Below are positions 23,084-36,054 of a DNA stretch of 64,000 nt, piece after piece; position 1 is the first letter of the stretch; each line of letters begins with the position of its first letter. Under the pieces are notes generated by a model. That model made no database searches. It was not told the DNA's origin and saw only the letters and a list, made by a program, of their open reading frames with translations. Position numbers and translations under genes: made by a program. This DNA is from Myrica gale (taxonomy: Eukaryota > Streptophyta > Magnoliopsida > Fagales > Myricaceae), in contig OZ005605.1 in NCBI GenBank assembly GCA_963930655.1, positions 9,431,501 to 9,495,500 of the forward strand, written 5' to 3'.

Positions 23084-25788
23084 TCAACGCATGCACGACT
23101 GCAGCTAACTCCAAGTCGTGAGTGGGGTAATTCACCTCATGGGGCCTCAATTGCCTAGACGCATAGGTTATGACCCTCTTGTCTTGCATCAGAACACACC
23201 CAAGACCTTGTTTCGAGGCATCCGTATAGATCTCATACTCCCCATGCTCTGAGGGCAAAGCTAACACCGGGGCAGTAACTAGATGAGCCTTTTACGTCTG
23301 GAAACTCCGTTCACACTCGTTTGTCCATTCGAACTTAACGTTCTTCTTGGTTAACGAGGTCATCGACATAGCTATCTTTGAGAACCCCTTGATAAACCTT
23401 CGGTAGTATCCTGCTAACCCCAGGAAACTTCTTATCTCCTTAACATTCGTAGGCCTTGGCCATTTGAATACCGCATCAACTTTACCGGGATCCACCGCAA
23501 TCCCTTCACCCGACACTGCATGTCCCAAAAATCGGACTTGCTCCAACCAGAATTCACATTTGGAGAATTTGGCATACAACTTCTTCTCCATAAGGATCTG
23601 CAAAATATTCCTTAGATGCTTCTCATGTTCATCCTGGTTCCGAGAATAGATCAGGATATCATCAATGAACACTACCACAAATTTATCTAGGAACTCCCTG
23701 AATACTCTGTTCATCATGTCCATAAATGCGGCCAGGGCATTGGTTAACCCAAATGGCATCACCAAGAATTCATAGTGACCATATCGGGTTCGAAAGGTCG
23801 TATTAAGTATGTCTCCTTCCTTTACCCGATCTCAAATCAATCCTCGAAAACACTTGTGCCCCTTGCAATTGATCGAACAAATCATCAATACGAGGCAACG
23901 GGTACCTATTCTTTACGGTCGACTTATTCAGCTCTCTATAGTCAATGCACATCCGGAGACTTCCGTCCTTCTTCTTTACAAACAGGATCGGTGCTCCCCA
24001 AGGCAACACACTTGGCCGTATGAATCCCTTCTCCAAGAGATCTTCTAATTGGACTTTCAGCTCCTTTAGCTCTGCTGGAGCCATTCGATACGGCACTTTG
24101 GAAATTGGGACTGTCCCAGGTTCCAATTCAATACCAAACTCCACCTCCCTATCTGGTGGTAAACCAGGTAAGTCTTCCGGGAATACGTTCGGAAACTCAC
24201 TCACTATCGGGGTTTGATCAAGTGTAGGAGCCCCATTCTGAGTATCATTCTGCGTAGCATTTGCCCAGACTAAGAATCATTCATGTCCTCCTTGCAACAA
24301 TTTCTTAGCTTGCAAGGCCGAGATAATCGCTGGCCTTCGTTCCATTTTCTTCATACAGGTAAAGCAACACTCCGGTCTCCCCTCCTTTTGGAACAAGACC
24401 TTCTTCTCATAGCACCGAATATTGGCACCATGCTTCGCCAACCAATCCATGCCTAGGATGATATCGAATCCTCCCATCTCCATGACTATCAAATCGGCCA
24501 ACATGACCTGCCCTTCTACTTCTATCGGATAGTCCTTCACCATCCGTCTACAATCGACTCTTCCCCCAGCGGGCGTCGACACAAGAACATTACAATCTAA
24601 TGACTGACTAGGTATGGCATGTGCCTTGCAATATGCTGATGCAATGAATGAATGCGTGGCCCCCGAATCAAATAGTACTAGGGCTTCCCCCTGGGGCAAG
24701 GACAACTTACCTGCCACTACTCGGTTCTGATTCTCCGCATCCTCCGGAGTCAGTGCATATAACCTTGCTTGCGTTGGGCCTCCTTACCTCCTTGCATTGT
24801 TCTGCTGCGGGGGTCAGGGTGCTTAGTTCGAGCCGCCGACATTTTTGCAATCTCTAGCAAAGTGACCAGGCTTCCCACATTGAAAACATACGCCTTGCCT
24901 GCATTCCCCCGGGTGTCTCCTGTTGCACTTGTTACACAGAGAAAATTGATTCCCTCCGAAATTCTGAGTTCCACTGGGCCTTTGGTTCGGCCTCTGGTTC
25001 GGTCTCTGGGGCTGTCTCTGCGATGACTCTGGCTTACTTCTCTTCCAGGGCATCTGCGGTGTTGTTAGGTTGGAAGAAGCTTTCCTCTTCTACTGCTCAT
25101 GATAAGCCGTTATTCTCTGCAATCCTCTCTCCACGATCACCGCCCTTTCTATCACCTCGGCTAGGGTCTTAAGATTATGACTATACACTCTGTCATAGAC
25201 CCGTGGGTGCAGTCCTTCTTCGAACTTTCTGGCCTTTCTTTCTTCGTCTGGCACCAAGTACGGGACAAACCGCACCAGCTCCATAAATCAGCCTGCATAC
25301 TGCTCCACCGTCATGGCACCTTGAGTTAGGGTAGCAAACTCTCTTGCTTTTGCTTCCCGAGTTGTTCTTGGAAAATAACGGTCTAGGAATTCTTGCTGAA
25401 ACCTTTCCCAGGTTATGGGTTGTTCCCCTAGCTCCTGACTTAATAACACTTTCTCAGACTGCCACCACTTTTTGGCATCTCCCTGTAGTTTAAAGGTAGC
25501 ATAACTCAACTTTTGAGCATCAGTACATCCCAAAACCTCTAGCAACTCTTTAATCTCCACCAGCCAGTTTTCTGCCACAATAGCATCTCCTTTTCCATTG
25601 TACGCTGGCGGGTGCTGGCGATTAAACTGATCAAACGTACACCCCTCAGGGCGACCTCGTGCCCCTTCAACATTGGCACCGGGTTGCACCTGCTCGGCAA
25701 TGAGCTGAGCCATGTGCCTGAATACGTCATCGGTGGTAACACCCTGAGCCTCGGGTCCCCGATTTCTCAGAGGTCTTCTAGGTGTCAT
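23084..25788 (-). mobile_element. E1 gag, protease, reverse transcriptase and start of RNase H
   Basis: On the minus strand gag starts MTPRRPLRN near 25788, followed by a CCHC knuckle ([14 protein letters not shown]), the protease core [10 protein letters not shown], reverse transcriptase with [11 protein letters not shown] and [10 protein letters not shown], and RNase H with [13 protein letters not shown]. This matches E2 and E3 closely along its length. It is broken in a few places. The E2 insertion separates it from the rest of pol. Confidence 0.88.
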
Positions 25789-25906
25789 CCTGCACTTCAA
25801 GGTTATTGTTTAACTTAGAACAACCTCGACTTAGAATTTTAACGTAATTGACCCTCAACATATAACTCATATTTTAGGGTTTAGGGTTCTAATCCATTCC
25901 CTATGT

Positions 25907-25918
25907 TTGATACCAACT
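25907..25918 (-). other. E1 primer-binding site
   Basis: The minus strand reads TGGTATCAAACA just inside the 5' LTR, a decayed form of the initiator tRNA-Met complement seen intact in E2 and E3. Confidence 0.6.
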
Positions 25919-25922
25919 TAAC

Positions 25923-28880
25923 TGTCACGCCCCGAACGCCATCCCGCAGGGCCATGACAGCCGCGAGCAATCCCCTGGAACGCTCCAGTGTTCATACATA
26001 CATACATACTTACAGCGGAAAAATACAGAATCGCGAGAGAGACGAGCCATCTCATAACATGATTAAGGTTCTCAATAAACTTGCATCTTAATATATATAA
26101 ATATCATGATTAACATTTAAACAAGTGACGGATCTCATCGATCAGGTCACAACAACAAAACATAGAAATAATTTTTTTTCTAAGTCTGGTAGTCCTCCTG
26201 ACTTCCTCCACCCGAGGCATCTGGAATGACACAATTTTAAAAAGACGTGAGTCAAAAAGACTCAGTAAGGGAAAAACATAACTTTTGAAACATGATCTTG
26301 ACTTGGACTTGCTTAACATGGGAAATCATAATTCATGATGCACATGCATGTCATGGGTATGCATATGCTCTTGCTTGTAGACATAAACTTGTTCTTGAAA
26401 TTGCCCCTGGCCCTTGAAAACATTTCCTTCATAACTTGTGGGCTACTTACGCTCCATTTAACCCTGGAGTCCGAGTTGTGCGTTCCCATCGGAACCGTCT
26501 CCCTGAGGGGTGTACGTCCTTCGGTATGGGAGTCCATCATGATGGGACGGTACCAACCAGAGCCCCTTAACTTAACTTGTCTTTCCATAAAACTTTCCGT
26601 ACGACATTGCATAAAAATTCACTTTAGAAAATCATGCAATGCTCATGTCATGCCATGCTTGCTTGAAATATCATGCTTGTTCATGAATCTATGCAGCGTG
26701 TTATTCCAGTTTTGAAAAATGTAAGCTTACTTACACATTTACTTCTACTTACCTCGGCCTCCTTGATTATGAATAAAGGTACGAAGATCGCCTACAAGCG
26801 ATTCAAACGTCTCTTAGTTACTAGGAATTAAGTACATAATCATACAAGATAAATATTTGTATATTACTCGATTTTTCCCCAAAAATATACTTCTGAAAAA
26901 TATTATATCATTCTCAAGGGTTTACATAGAAAACTCTTATTAATCATTTAAGAAAAGTATTTAGCAAATCAACATATCCTATTAGCATCTATGTCCAAAA
27001 TCAATAATCTAATGGTACCAAAATCCAAGTTTTGCTAATTACCTTAACAAGTACCAATCCGAAGTCTAAGTTCCATCATTTATGCTTAACTAACTTGCAA
27101 GATTTCTCTTAATACTAAATCTAGGTTTTAACCTCTAATTCATTTAGCCAAAATATTAAATTACATTTTAAATTACTAATCGTTTGGCCATTAGGGTTTC
27201 CTCCACTATAAAGAACTCAAGCCAAAACATCATATGAAAATCAAATCTACCTCTACCTTCCACTAGTCACACGGTTTTCACCAAAATCCTCCCTTACCCT
27301 CAACTTTCTGTTCCACCTTTAGGAATGGTTCCAAGGGCTGAGATTTGTGTCTTCAAGGTGCTGAGATGGAGGTTTATGGTGGGGAAAAGAGAAATGTTCA
27401 GCTGCTGAGAGTTGCTTGAAGAAACAAGGCAAGACTTGAAACTTTGAAGTGGTTTGGTTTCAAGAGAGTGAGCTAAGTTTTTGTCGAGGGGAGATGGCTA
27501 TGTGAAGAGAAATTTCCAGCCACCAAGAGAGAAGAAATGAGTTGAACCAAGGGGGAAATTCGGTCACCAAAGAAGAGAAACAAACTAGAGCATAGAGAAG
27601 TGTTTTGGTTTCAAGAGGAAGGAAACAAGACTTAAGCCAAAGAGATGAGTTTCGGTCAAGAGAGAAAAAAAGAAGAGAGTTGAAGTGAAGGTGTTATTCG
27701 GCCAAAGCAATGAGCATTTGAAATGTGAAGGAGTGGGGGGGGGATAATTCGTAGAAGGCTAATTTGAATTTCACTAGATTCAATTATGACAATGACAAGA
27801 GAGTTGAAAATGACAAGAGGAAAAGGGGGGTGAACTTGGTGAGGTGTGACCGACCAATGCATGGTCACTTACACCCTTTTCTCTCACCTCATCCCTTTGT
27901 CCCCTCAAGCCTTGCCCTCCCACGTGAATCTCCTTGCCATTTCACTTCAATTTCTCTCTTCTTGCTTATCTTTCACGTGAACATCACCATTTCATAGCTT
28001 TTCTCCTCTTTGTCTTGTCTTGTCAATTTAATGCTCATCTTATCTCTTCTTAACTCTTCACATGGACCACAACTTTAAGACTTTTCCCCTTCCTTGCTCT
28101 TCACGTGCTACACCATTCTAGACTCTTCTCACTTGTTGCATTTCACTTATCTTCTTTTACTTCTCTTATCAAATAACTATCTCAACTTATCACACACATA
28201 TGTATTCTAACTTATCTCCTATAAGCACTTTAGTTTATCTAGTTCGATCCCATAACTTATCAACTTACAAACATGATAGATAACCTATCTCAAAATAATT
28301 GCTCTAGCCTATCTCTAAGATAGCCACAACAACCTATTATCATCTTAAAAGCTCTCTAGCTTATCACTATGATAACCAAGTGTGCTTATCAATTAAATTC
28401 TCTTCAAGCTATCATATATATTTAGTAGCTTATCATATAACATCTCTAATGATAATTCAAACTAATAATTAAGGCCACATAATGATGATCAATGCTACCT
28501 ATTAAAAGACACACAAAAATATTTAAATGCCTACATGAATTTCATGATTTTCTACTTAATTATTTTCGGCCATAATATATAAATCTCTCTTCATAATTTA
28601 ATTTTATGGATTATGGAATATACTAAGCAAATGGAAAATATAAATCCATAAAAGAAACTTACCTAATAAGTTTTGGCTCTTAGGAAAAAAAATAGAATTT
28701 AAACTTGCACTAACTTCCAAAATGAAAAAGAAACTATTTAAAGAAATCCTTGAAACAAAATTTTATAAATAGTTAATGTACCTTAAGCTTAGGTCATACA
28801 TTGGCCAAAAATATGGCCCCATAATTTAAATTAAAAGCTAATACATAGGAAATAACAAAAGAGATAAACGGGGTCTCACA
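25923..28880 (-). repeat. E1 5' LTR (minus orientation)
   Basis: It pairs with 6288-9245. About 28140-28440 holds a dense run of CTTATC (GATAAG on the sense strand). The inverted repeat enclosing the stem-loop domain is at 26221-26232 and 26698-26709, with one mismatch. Confidence 0.9.
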
Positions 28881-29296
28881 TCCTTCTTGGCAAAGGAGCA
28901 TTTAGTTGGAGAAGTTTCAAGCAAAGTACTACTGCTGATTCTACAACTGAGGCAGAATATGTTGCTGCAAGTGAAGCTGCAAAGGAAGATGTGTAGATTC
29001 GCAAGTTCTTTCAAGAACTCGGAGTTGTCCCTTCGATTGAGGCACCTATTCACTTATACTGCGATAAAAATGGTGCAATTGCACATGCAGTGGAACCAAG
29101 GTCTCATCAAAGGACAAAGCACATAGAACGTCGTTTTCACCTAATACGTGATATCATATTCAGAGGTGATATCAAAATGGTGAAGGTTGCATCAGCTGAT
29201 AATTTAGCTGATCCATTTACAAAACCTTTATCTCAGAAAGTGTTTGAGAAACATATTAATGATATGAGTTTGAGATATATGTATGATTGGGTTTGA
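28881..29296 (+). mobile_element. Copia RNase H, C-terminal part
   Basis: Continues the copia pol cut at 6287: TEAEYVAAS, then HLYCDKNGAIAHA, RTKHIERRFHLIRD and ADNLADPFTKPL, the standard end of a Ty1/copia RNase H. The first five bases are the right copy of the E1 target duplication. Confidence 0.9.
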
Positions 29297-30060
29297 CGTT
29301 TTATTTCTTTATTATATGATAATAAAAGTTTATTTGTTTCTCACTTATATTATCGTTGTTATGGGTTTATACGTAACATGAGATGTTATGTATGTAAATT
29401 TGTTCAGGTAACATTGTAGAAAAATCATGCTAGAGATTAATGAATCAAAGGCAGGGAATAATGATTTTTCAGTTCCTTGTAAGCCTGAAAGTGTTCTAGA
29501 CTTTTGTAAACATAAAGTCTACACTTGTTGTGCGGAGAATGATTGATTCCATCATTGAGGTATGACCTGAAGCAAACGTGTGGGTGTCATGTAACAAGTA
29601 CATACACTGAACAGGATCCGATTAAGAACACCTTTTGGAAATGATTATTGTCAGGTTAAAGGTTGTTCTATCACAATTCGGTATTGTCCTTAGACCTGAG
29701 AGGTTTGTATTTATTCATGAATTGTGTACACAACTTTGATATTGTCAACCGGTGATGTTCATTCAGGACTATATCTGGACATGTTGGGTTGTGTGCGTGA
29801 TGATTGAGTAGTATGAATGCTCAACAAGGAATCCACCAGTCTTTTGGAAAACAGTATATTCAGTTAGTGTTCATGAAAGAGTTGGACCAAAAGAATCCGG
29901 CCGGAGTGTTTTACAAAACTATTTTATGAATACATAAAAGTATATGAGATATATATTTCAAAATTGTTTTGTGGTCCAACTGAATTATGAACTAAGAAAT
30001 TAAGTTTACATGAGATAGGGACATGACAATGATATTTGGTTCTGAGGGCAAGTGGGAGAT
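29297..30060 (+). other. Copia 3' untranslated region and polypurine tract
   Basis: AT-rich noncoding sequence between pol and the 3' LTR, ending in the purine-rich GGGCAAGTGGGAGA just before 30061. A decayed relative of this stretch is found at about 55380-56080. Confidence 0.75.
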
Positions 30061-30427
30061 TGTTAGAATTATGTGCCCTCAATAACCAAATTGATTAATC
30101 CAGTCCTAATATCTCATATGGAATATAGTGTGGTGGAAGGAATTAATTGTATGTAAAAGGTGCATATTTGCAATAATCTTAAATTCCAGAGGTCAATTAC
30201 AATATGTTGATGGACTTGATTGTAATTAGTAGAAGCTCTAATTGTATTAGAAAAAGAGTTCTTCAGTGTTATCCTATGGCTGGAATTTGAGATCCCTAAG
30301 GATCCTATGTCTCATGCTCTTTCTAGGATTTTCCAAGGCGTATAAATATAATTGTTATATTCAAGGGGTTGGCCATCAGAACCTATCAGGGAAATCCCGA
30401 TAACGTGAGAGTGACATAAATCCCTTA
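30061..30427 (+). repeat. Copia 3' LTR (shorter than the 5' LTR)
   Basis: Matches the first 365 bp of 738-1302 with scattered substitutions, has its own TATAAATA at 30341-30348, and abuts WAK codons at 30428. Confidence 0.85.
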
Positions 30428-30850
30428 TGTTCCACTATATAACCAAAGCCACATGGGCTATCGTTGTAATATGTGGAGTGGTTCTTCAAGCTCCCTACTT
30501 TCAAGAAATAATCACTGGCTCCTTCTGGGATGGAAGTCTGGCAACAACCGATGCCAGTGCAAGACCCGTTTTTCACACTGTTAATGGGGTCACAGAGTGA
30601 TAGGCATCCAGTTGTGTTGTGCTTGTCTTCATTGTAAAATTTAATGTAGGAGTAGGTGTCACAACCGACTGCCGTGATCTTGTTCCTCTTAGATGAGATA
30701 CGGAACTTTACTAAGGAGATCCCTCGGGGGCCATTGACTACGACGGCAATAGTGAAAGCATCCGAATTACATGCCATGTCTGCATGGCTGAAGTACAGAC
30801 CTACTCATAACATCTTGAATCCGTATATACCTTACAATTTTGTTAGCATC
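30428..30850 (-). pseudogene. Wall-associated receptor kinase (WAK), 5' half of exon 1 (ectodomain), broken
   Basis: The minus strand encodes FRISSKRNKITAVGCDTYSY, then TGCLSLC, NGSCTGIGCCQTSIP, and NDSPCGFGYIVEH. These are the conserved signatures of the plant WAK-type ectodomain (RNKFTAVGCDT, GCLSLC and GIGCCQTSIP in most members). The last codon before the copia LTR (VEH) runs straight into KAYKFS encoded at 737-720, so the two halves are the two sides of one insertion. The N-terminal GUB_WAK_bind part with the signal peptide is not seen. WAK similarity fades near 30850, where a Tekay-like LTR begins. The frame upstream of about 30790 is already disrupted. Expected role when intact: cell-wall pectin sensing at the plasma membrane. 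Confidence 0.85.
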
Positions 30851-33209
30851 CTGCCGCCTCAGTGGGATATCAAGCACTCTTAGGATTCCATGCACATTCT
30901 CCAACTCTTGACCCATAATACATTCCCAAGGCCTATGACCAACAACATCACAATCTACTACTTACTAAGTCAGGAAAACCTCAGGACTCCTGCCACCCGG
31001 CAAACCTGGAATGATACAATTTGAAATCGTGAGTCAAAAGACTCAGTAAGGAAAGAACTTGTAAACGTGATCTTGTAAAACATGAACTTAAATCGTGAAC
31101 TTGAACTTATAGCTTGGAACTGTAACTTGAAATTTGAACTTGAATTCATAATCTCGTAATCATGCACTAGTAGCATAGCTTGAAAACATAACTTAAAATC
31201 ATAACTTGAATTCATGACTTGAAATCGTAAGCATGCACTTGAACTCATAAACTTAAGCATGCACTTAAACTTGAAATCATTATGAATTTGAAACAATAAT
31301 GAACTTAAAATCGTAAGCATGCACTTGAACTTGAAATCATAGTCCTGTAAACATAATGCGATGCATGCCTGATCATGAATCGTGATGCATGTATATGCCT
31401 CATGTTGCATATGCACATGCACTTGCTTTTGAAAACATCATTTGTACTTATAAAGCTCTTGCTTTGGAAAATCTTATGGACTACTTGAGCTCCATTTACC
31501 CCTGACATCAGGGTTGTGCGTTCCCGTTGGAACTGTCCCCTATTTCCCTTGGGGACCTTACATATGGTCGAGCTAGCACACCTTCTCAATGTCCTTCAGT
31601 GGCTAGACACGACTCTTGGAGGTTCACACCTTCTTGCAAGCATCCTTCAGTGTGATTGCACATACCTCCCGGACTACCCATCCTTCTTGCAAGCATCCTT
31701 CGGTATGGGTGTCCTAGGTGACATCCATCCTTCACGTAAACGTCCTTCGGTATGGATGCACCTTCTTGACTTGGTACGGTACCGACCGACTTGGGTTCAA
31801 TAACTAACTTGTCATAAAAACTTATCATAAGGTAGCATAAAAATGGTACTTTCATTTGCATAGGATCTCTCCTTTCTCATGAGGACAATGAATGCAAATG
31901 ATCATGATGCATTCATGTCGTGCTAGGTAATGTCATGCTTGATGTGATTATTCATAAACATTCTTCATGCAGTGTATCATTCCAGTTTTGTAAAGCGTAA
32001 GTTGCGACTTACTATTTTCACTTACCTTCGCTTGCTTGAGCATCGAACGTCTCGTTACCTACAATGAATCGTACTATTGTTATTCATAGGTTTACTAAAC
32101 GTATAGAGTAATCAATACATTACAATCATCCAAGGTATGACTTACAATCTTTCCATGTCCTAGGCCTTCAATCTAGGATCCACTCAATATCAAAAGATAA
32201 CTACAAATGCATCAAAACACACTCTCTATTCCAGCTCTGAAATCTGCTTATGTAAATTCCAGCAACAACAGTAATCTTTTAACGTTCCAACTTCCAACAA
32301 CCAAAATCTAATCTCTTCATGACACAACCAACATCCAAGGCTAATTTAGCATCTCATAACAGCAACCATCATCTCACGTTCCTCAACAAAACTATGATTC
32401 CATCTTCATCAAGCTATACTGTTGCATTTGCCCATTTCTTTTGGGCTTTTTATCAAACACGTAGGGTGTAACATTTGTTCTCTTGAACATCTTTCAGGGC
32501 TTGGTGGTTATCAACAAGACTCATATACATACAACCTAATACATCAACCAATAGATTAGGCCATACATACTCAAAATAGATCTCAGCCCTCTTTTAGGCT
32601 TTTCATCAAACACCTAGGGTGCAACAAGCAATCTCTCTCTCTCTTGAACATATTTTCTTTTTCAGATCTGACCATAACTCTCCATGGTTCCACATACAAC
32701 CCATACTACTCTTTAAAGCTCACTATTCTTCAAAGCTTACTAGATCTACATTTTCCTCAAAGAAAACACATGAATCTCAAAGAGAAAATCTAACAACACA
32801 ACCAACAACCATTCAAAAGAAAAAGAGAACATAGGTGAAAATGGGTATGGCTTGGCCGGCCATAACCACTCACCTCCTTCTCTCTCTCTTTCTTTCTCTT
32901 CTTCCTTTCTTCTTCTTCTTCTCTCCTTCTTTCTTTCTTCTTCTTCTTTTCTCCTTCTTCTTCGGTGGGAGCTAGGGCAAATGACTTTTTTTGATTTGGG
33001 GGGGGGGGCTGTTTATACGTAAAGGGGCTTGGGGGAAGGAAAAAGGCAAAACTACCCTTCCCCCCTTTCTTTTCCCTTTTCACATAAATTCCACCTCACA
33101 TATTTCAATCCGATAAAATTTTGGAATGTAGTTATATGTGTCGACACCATCACTCAAGGTGTCGACACTTACAACACTTTTAGTTAGATGTGTCGACACC
33201 ATCACTCAA
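30848..33209 (-). repeat. LTR-C: Tekay-like LTR, minus orientation, left piece (one-sided)
   Basis: Resembles the E2 LTR read backwards: inverted-repeat arm CTGGAATGATAC at 31006, GAGTC/GACTC stem near 31022, stem-loop region 31500-31800, second arm GTATCATTCCAG at 31974, donor-like site on the minus strand near 32030, pyrimidine-rich tract 32870-32960, and GTGTCGACAC pairs from 33138. The usual TGTCACGCCCC end is absent on the left, where WAK sequence begins. The LTR resumes at 47062 after E3. Confidence 0.75.
33138..33199 (-). repeat. GTGTCGACAC palindromes of LTR-C, part 1
   Basis: One full pair at 33138/33159 (21 bp pitch) and the first member of a second pair at 33190. The partner of the second pair lies at 47068, separated by the E3 insertion in the 11 bp spacer. 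Confidence 0.95.
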
Positions 33210-36002
33210 TGTGAGACCCCGATTTTCTCCTACGTAATTGCTTATGTATTATTTTATTTTTCCAATGTAATAGTTTTTATTTCTTAATGGGGCTATGTTT
33301 TGGCCAATGTATGACCTAATTTTTATGTTATGGTATTTCGATTAAAATGGGATTTTATTTCATAAAATCTCTTAAAATAATTTTAATGTCATTTTATGCA
33401 AGTAAGTTCCTCTTTTACAAATTTATATTTTTCATTTACCTAATATGATTCATGGACCTTATAATTTGAATTATGCTTTAATAATTTCCTTGTATAAGCC
33501 GAAATTGTTAATAGATTAAATAATGAAATTCTTTTGAATACATGGATTAAATATTGTATGTGACATGTAATATTATGATGTGTTCTATATTATTAATAGA
33601 ATTTCCATATGAATATTCAATGATAAGCTATGTAGTTATGTGATAAGTTTAGAAATGATTTAATTGATAAGCACACTTGCTTATCATAGTGATAAGCAAG
33701 CATGATAAGTTAGGAAACTTTTAGAGTGATAAAGCCTTGTGATTATTGTAGAGATAGGCTAAGGCCATTATCACATGATAAGATATCATACTTGTAAGGT
33801 GATAAGCTATTGGAATGGATAGATAAGTAAGAGAGCTTATAAAGTGATAAGTTAGGTGATAAGTGAAAACCAAGTTGAAAGTTAGTTGCAATTTAATGTG
33901 GAAGTAACTAGGTTGGTTGGAAAGCAACCAAACTAAGCAAAAGGAAGGCCTTATACGTGAAAGACTATGAGGAGAAGGTTGAAAGCCAAAATGAGGTGTC
34001 ATGTGATGTGTAAGAGATGTGTAAGAAGGTGTAAGTGTGTAAGAATTGATAAGACAAAGCATTGAAGTAAAAAGAGAAGAGAAAAGCAAAGAGAAGGAGT
34101 GATGGTCGATGGACTCATGGGAGGAGAGAGAGTGATGTAATTCAAACACAAGCTTGGCTAAGGGGACAAGATTTGATGGGGAGAAAAGATGAAAGAAAGA
34201 GAGAGAGAAGGATGTGGACATGGCCTTGGTCGGCCAACTCCTCCATTCATCCCCCCTCCCTCTTTCAAATTCTCTCATGACCATTCTCTCTCTCAAACCC
34301 TATGTCATAGCCTTAGGGTTGCATTGGGAGATTCAATCTCTCACAAACCCCTTGCAAGTGCCATGACCGAACCCCTCATTTCACTCAACTCTCTCCCATT
34401 CCAAGCCTTGGCCGAATATTGCAAACCTCTCCATTCTCTCCCATTTTCAAGCCTTGACCGAACCTCACACTCAAGAGTTCAAGGTTTGTTCATTTCATCT
34501 TGCATCTAAACCACTTCCATCTAGCTTGCCAAAACCCATTCCAAAAGCCAAATAAATCTCTCTTGTTGTAGACAAAAATCCTACCATGAAAACCTAGCCA
34601 TTTGACACCATTATTCTTCAAACTTACCATGTCCTCTTCACCACCATAGAGCCTCTTTTAAACCAAGCTTGGTCATTTCTAAGGAGGGTGGACCGAATCT
34701 TTGAAGGAGGAAAAGGATAGGAAGAGTTGGTAAAGAGTGAAGGTAAGATTAGTTCATTGATGTTCTTGCCTTAAGCATCACAAGTACTAACCAAGATGCT
34801 TTATTTTCTAGGTGCTCAAGCTTGGATAAACAACAAGGTAAGACCAAATGTGATGATGTTGGTTTAGCATAAGTGGCCGAATGGTTCATGTATAGATCTT
34901 GAAGTTTTAGTTTGTTAAATGCCTTGATGTTGTTAGATCTTGGATGCTTAGGAACCCTAGGTTGTTTGCATGCTAGATCTAACCATGGAAGCCCTAGATC
35001 TAAGGTTGTATGTGAAGAAAAATGTAAATGAAGAACAATGTAAGCTAAAGGAAGTTAGATCTGAGTTTTGATATATTGGGTTGATGAAAAATGATATCTT
35101 TGTTTAGATCTATGGATATTAGTGTGAATAAAGAGTAGATCTATTGTTGATGGAATTATTTGATGAAAAGATTAAGTGCATGCATGCTAGTTAGGTCACA
35201 AATGCAAAGGATATGCATGATATGATTTTTAGCATGAAAAGGTAAATTTTGGGGTGTGGCCGAAAATGAGCTATGTGGATTTTCATGTATAGTTTTGAAT
35301 ATGTGTAGATCTGGACATTGGACTTAACATGTGCAAGATTTATGACCTTAATGCATAATAGATGATTATGTTAAGTATTGGAAGCATGCATATTGAAGGA
35401 AATAAAAGAAACTAATCATTTGGGTAAAAACATGTGTTGGCCGAATGCCATGAGTATGGTGTATGGTGTTGGTGCTTTGATTTATAGATATTAGGTTGTG
35501 AAATTGTTGATTGGAGGATGGGATCACCCTTGGAGAAAAGTTGTGATTAATTGGTGCATAAATGGTAGTGGCCGAATATTGTAAGAAGAGGTAACCCTAA
35601 GTGCAATTCATGATTTATGGATTTTCATTTGTTGTGTGGGATAAGAAAATTGGGTTAGGCTAGTTGGAATAATATTGTAGAGCCATGATCTTTTATTAAA
35701 TATTATTGGAACCCTAGTTAAGTTTTACTCGGGTTTTATTTGAGGTTTAAAGTCTAAGTTAAGATTTAATCATGAATAATTTATTAATAGTTAGATATAA
35801 GGTTTAATGTAGTACGTGTAATAAAAAGAGACTTAGGTTTAAGTCTAAACCTATGAGTATTATTTAACCCTAATCGAGACATGTACATGGATAAATATAT
35901 TTTTATTTCAATAAAAATATTAATGATTTAATAAGCTAAGTTTTGAATATTTGTTAAGGAAAAGAATAAAATAATTATTTTGTAATTAAATGAATTTCAG
36001 TG

Positions 36003-36054
<52 letters not shown>

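Larger units (their letters stand above)
6288..28880 (-). mobile_element. E1: Ty3/gypsy Tekay-like chromovirus nested in the copia RNase H (broken)
   Basis: Both ends carry an inverted-orientation LTR (on the + strand TGTCACGCCCC to GTCTCACA). Each LTR spans 2,958 bp although they differ by large internal length changes. On the minus strand the order is 5' LTR (25923-28880), PBS, gag, protease, RT, RNase H, integrase, an extra ORF region, PPT and 3' LTR (6288-9245). The flanks TTGTT and TCCTT are probably a decayed 5 bp target duplication, since TCCTT restores the expected copia reading GFVFLLGKG. E2 sits inside its pol. It is broken, with several interruptions, and is older than E2 and E3 judged by LTR divergence. 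Confidence 0.92.
738..30427 (+). mobile_element. Ty1/copia LTR retrotransposon inserted in the WAK exon (outer element of the nest)
   Basis: It runs from a TGTTAG LTR start at 738 to a matching LTR start at 30061 whose copy ends against WAK coding sequence at 30427. Parts in order: 5' LTR, PBS, a long leader, gag, protease, integrase, reverse transcriptase and RNase H (the copia order), 3' UTR, PPT, 3' LTR. Without the nested gypsy element it is about 7.1 kb. The coding region is clearly broken, with about eight to ten interruptions. The two LTRs differ at a few percent of positions over their shared part, so this is an old insertion. No clean target-site duplication is visible: 5' flank GCTTT, with only weak likeness on the 3' side. 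The WAK reading frame continues across the site without loss. Confidence 0.9.

Noticed and set aside
33721-34296. A 191-codon minus-strand frame in the E3 5' LTR, repeated at 43497-44072 and partly at 59811-60390
   Set aside because: It recurs only because the LTR is repeated; it lies antisense in noncoding LTR sequence rich in GATAAG and purine tracts, with a low-complexity Ser/Leu/His translation.
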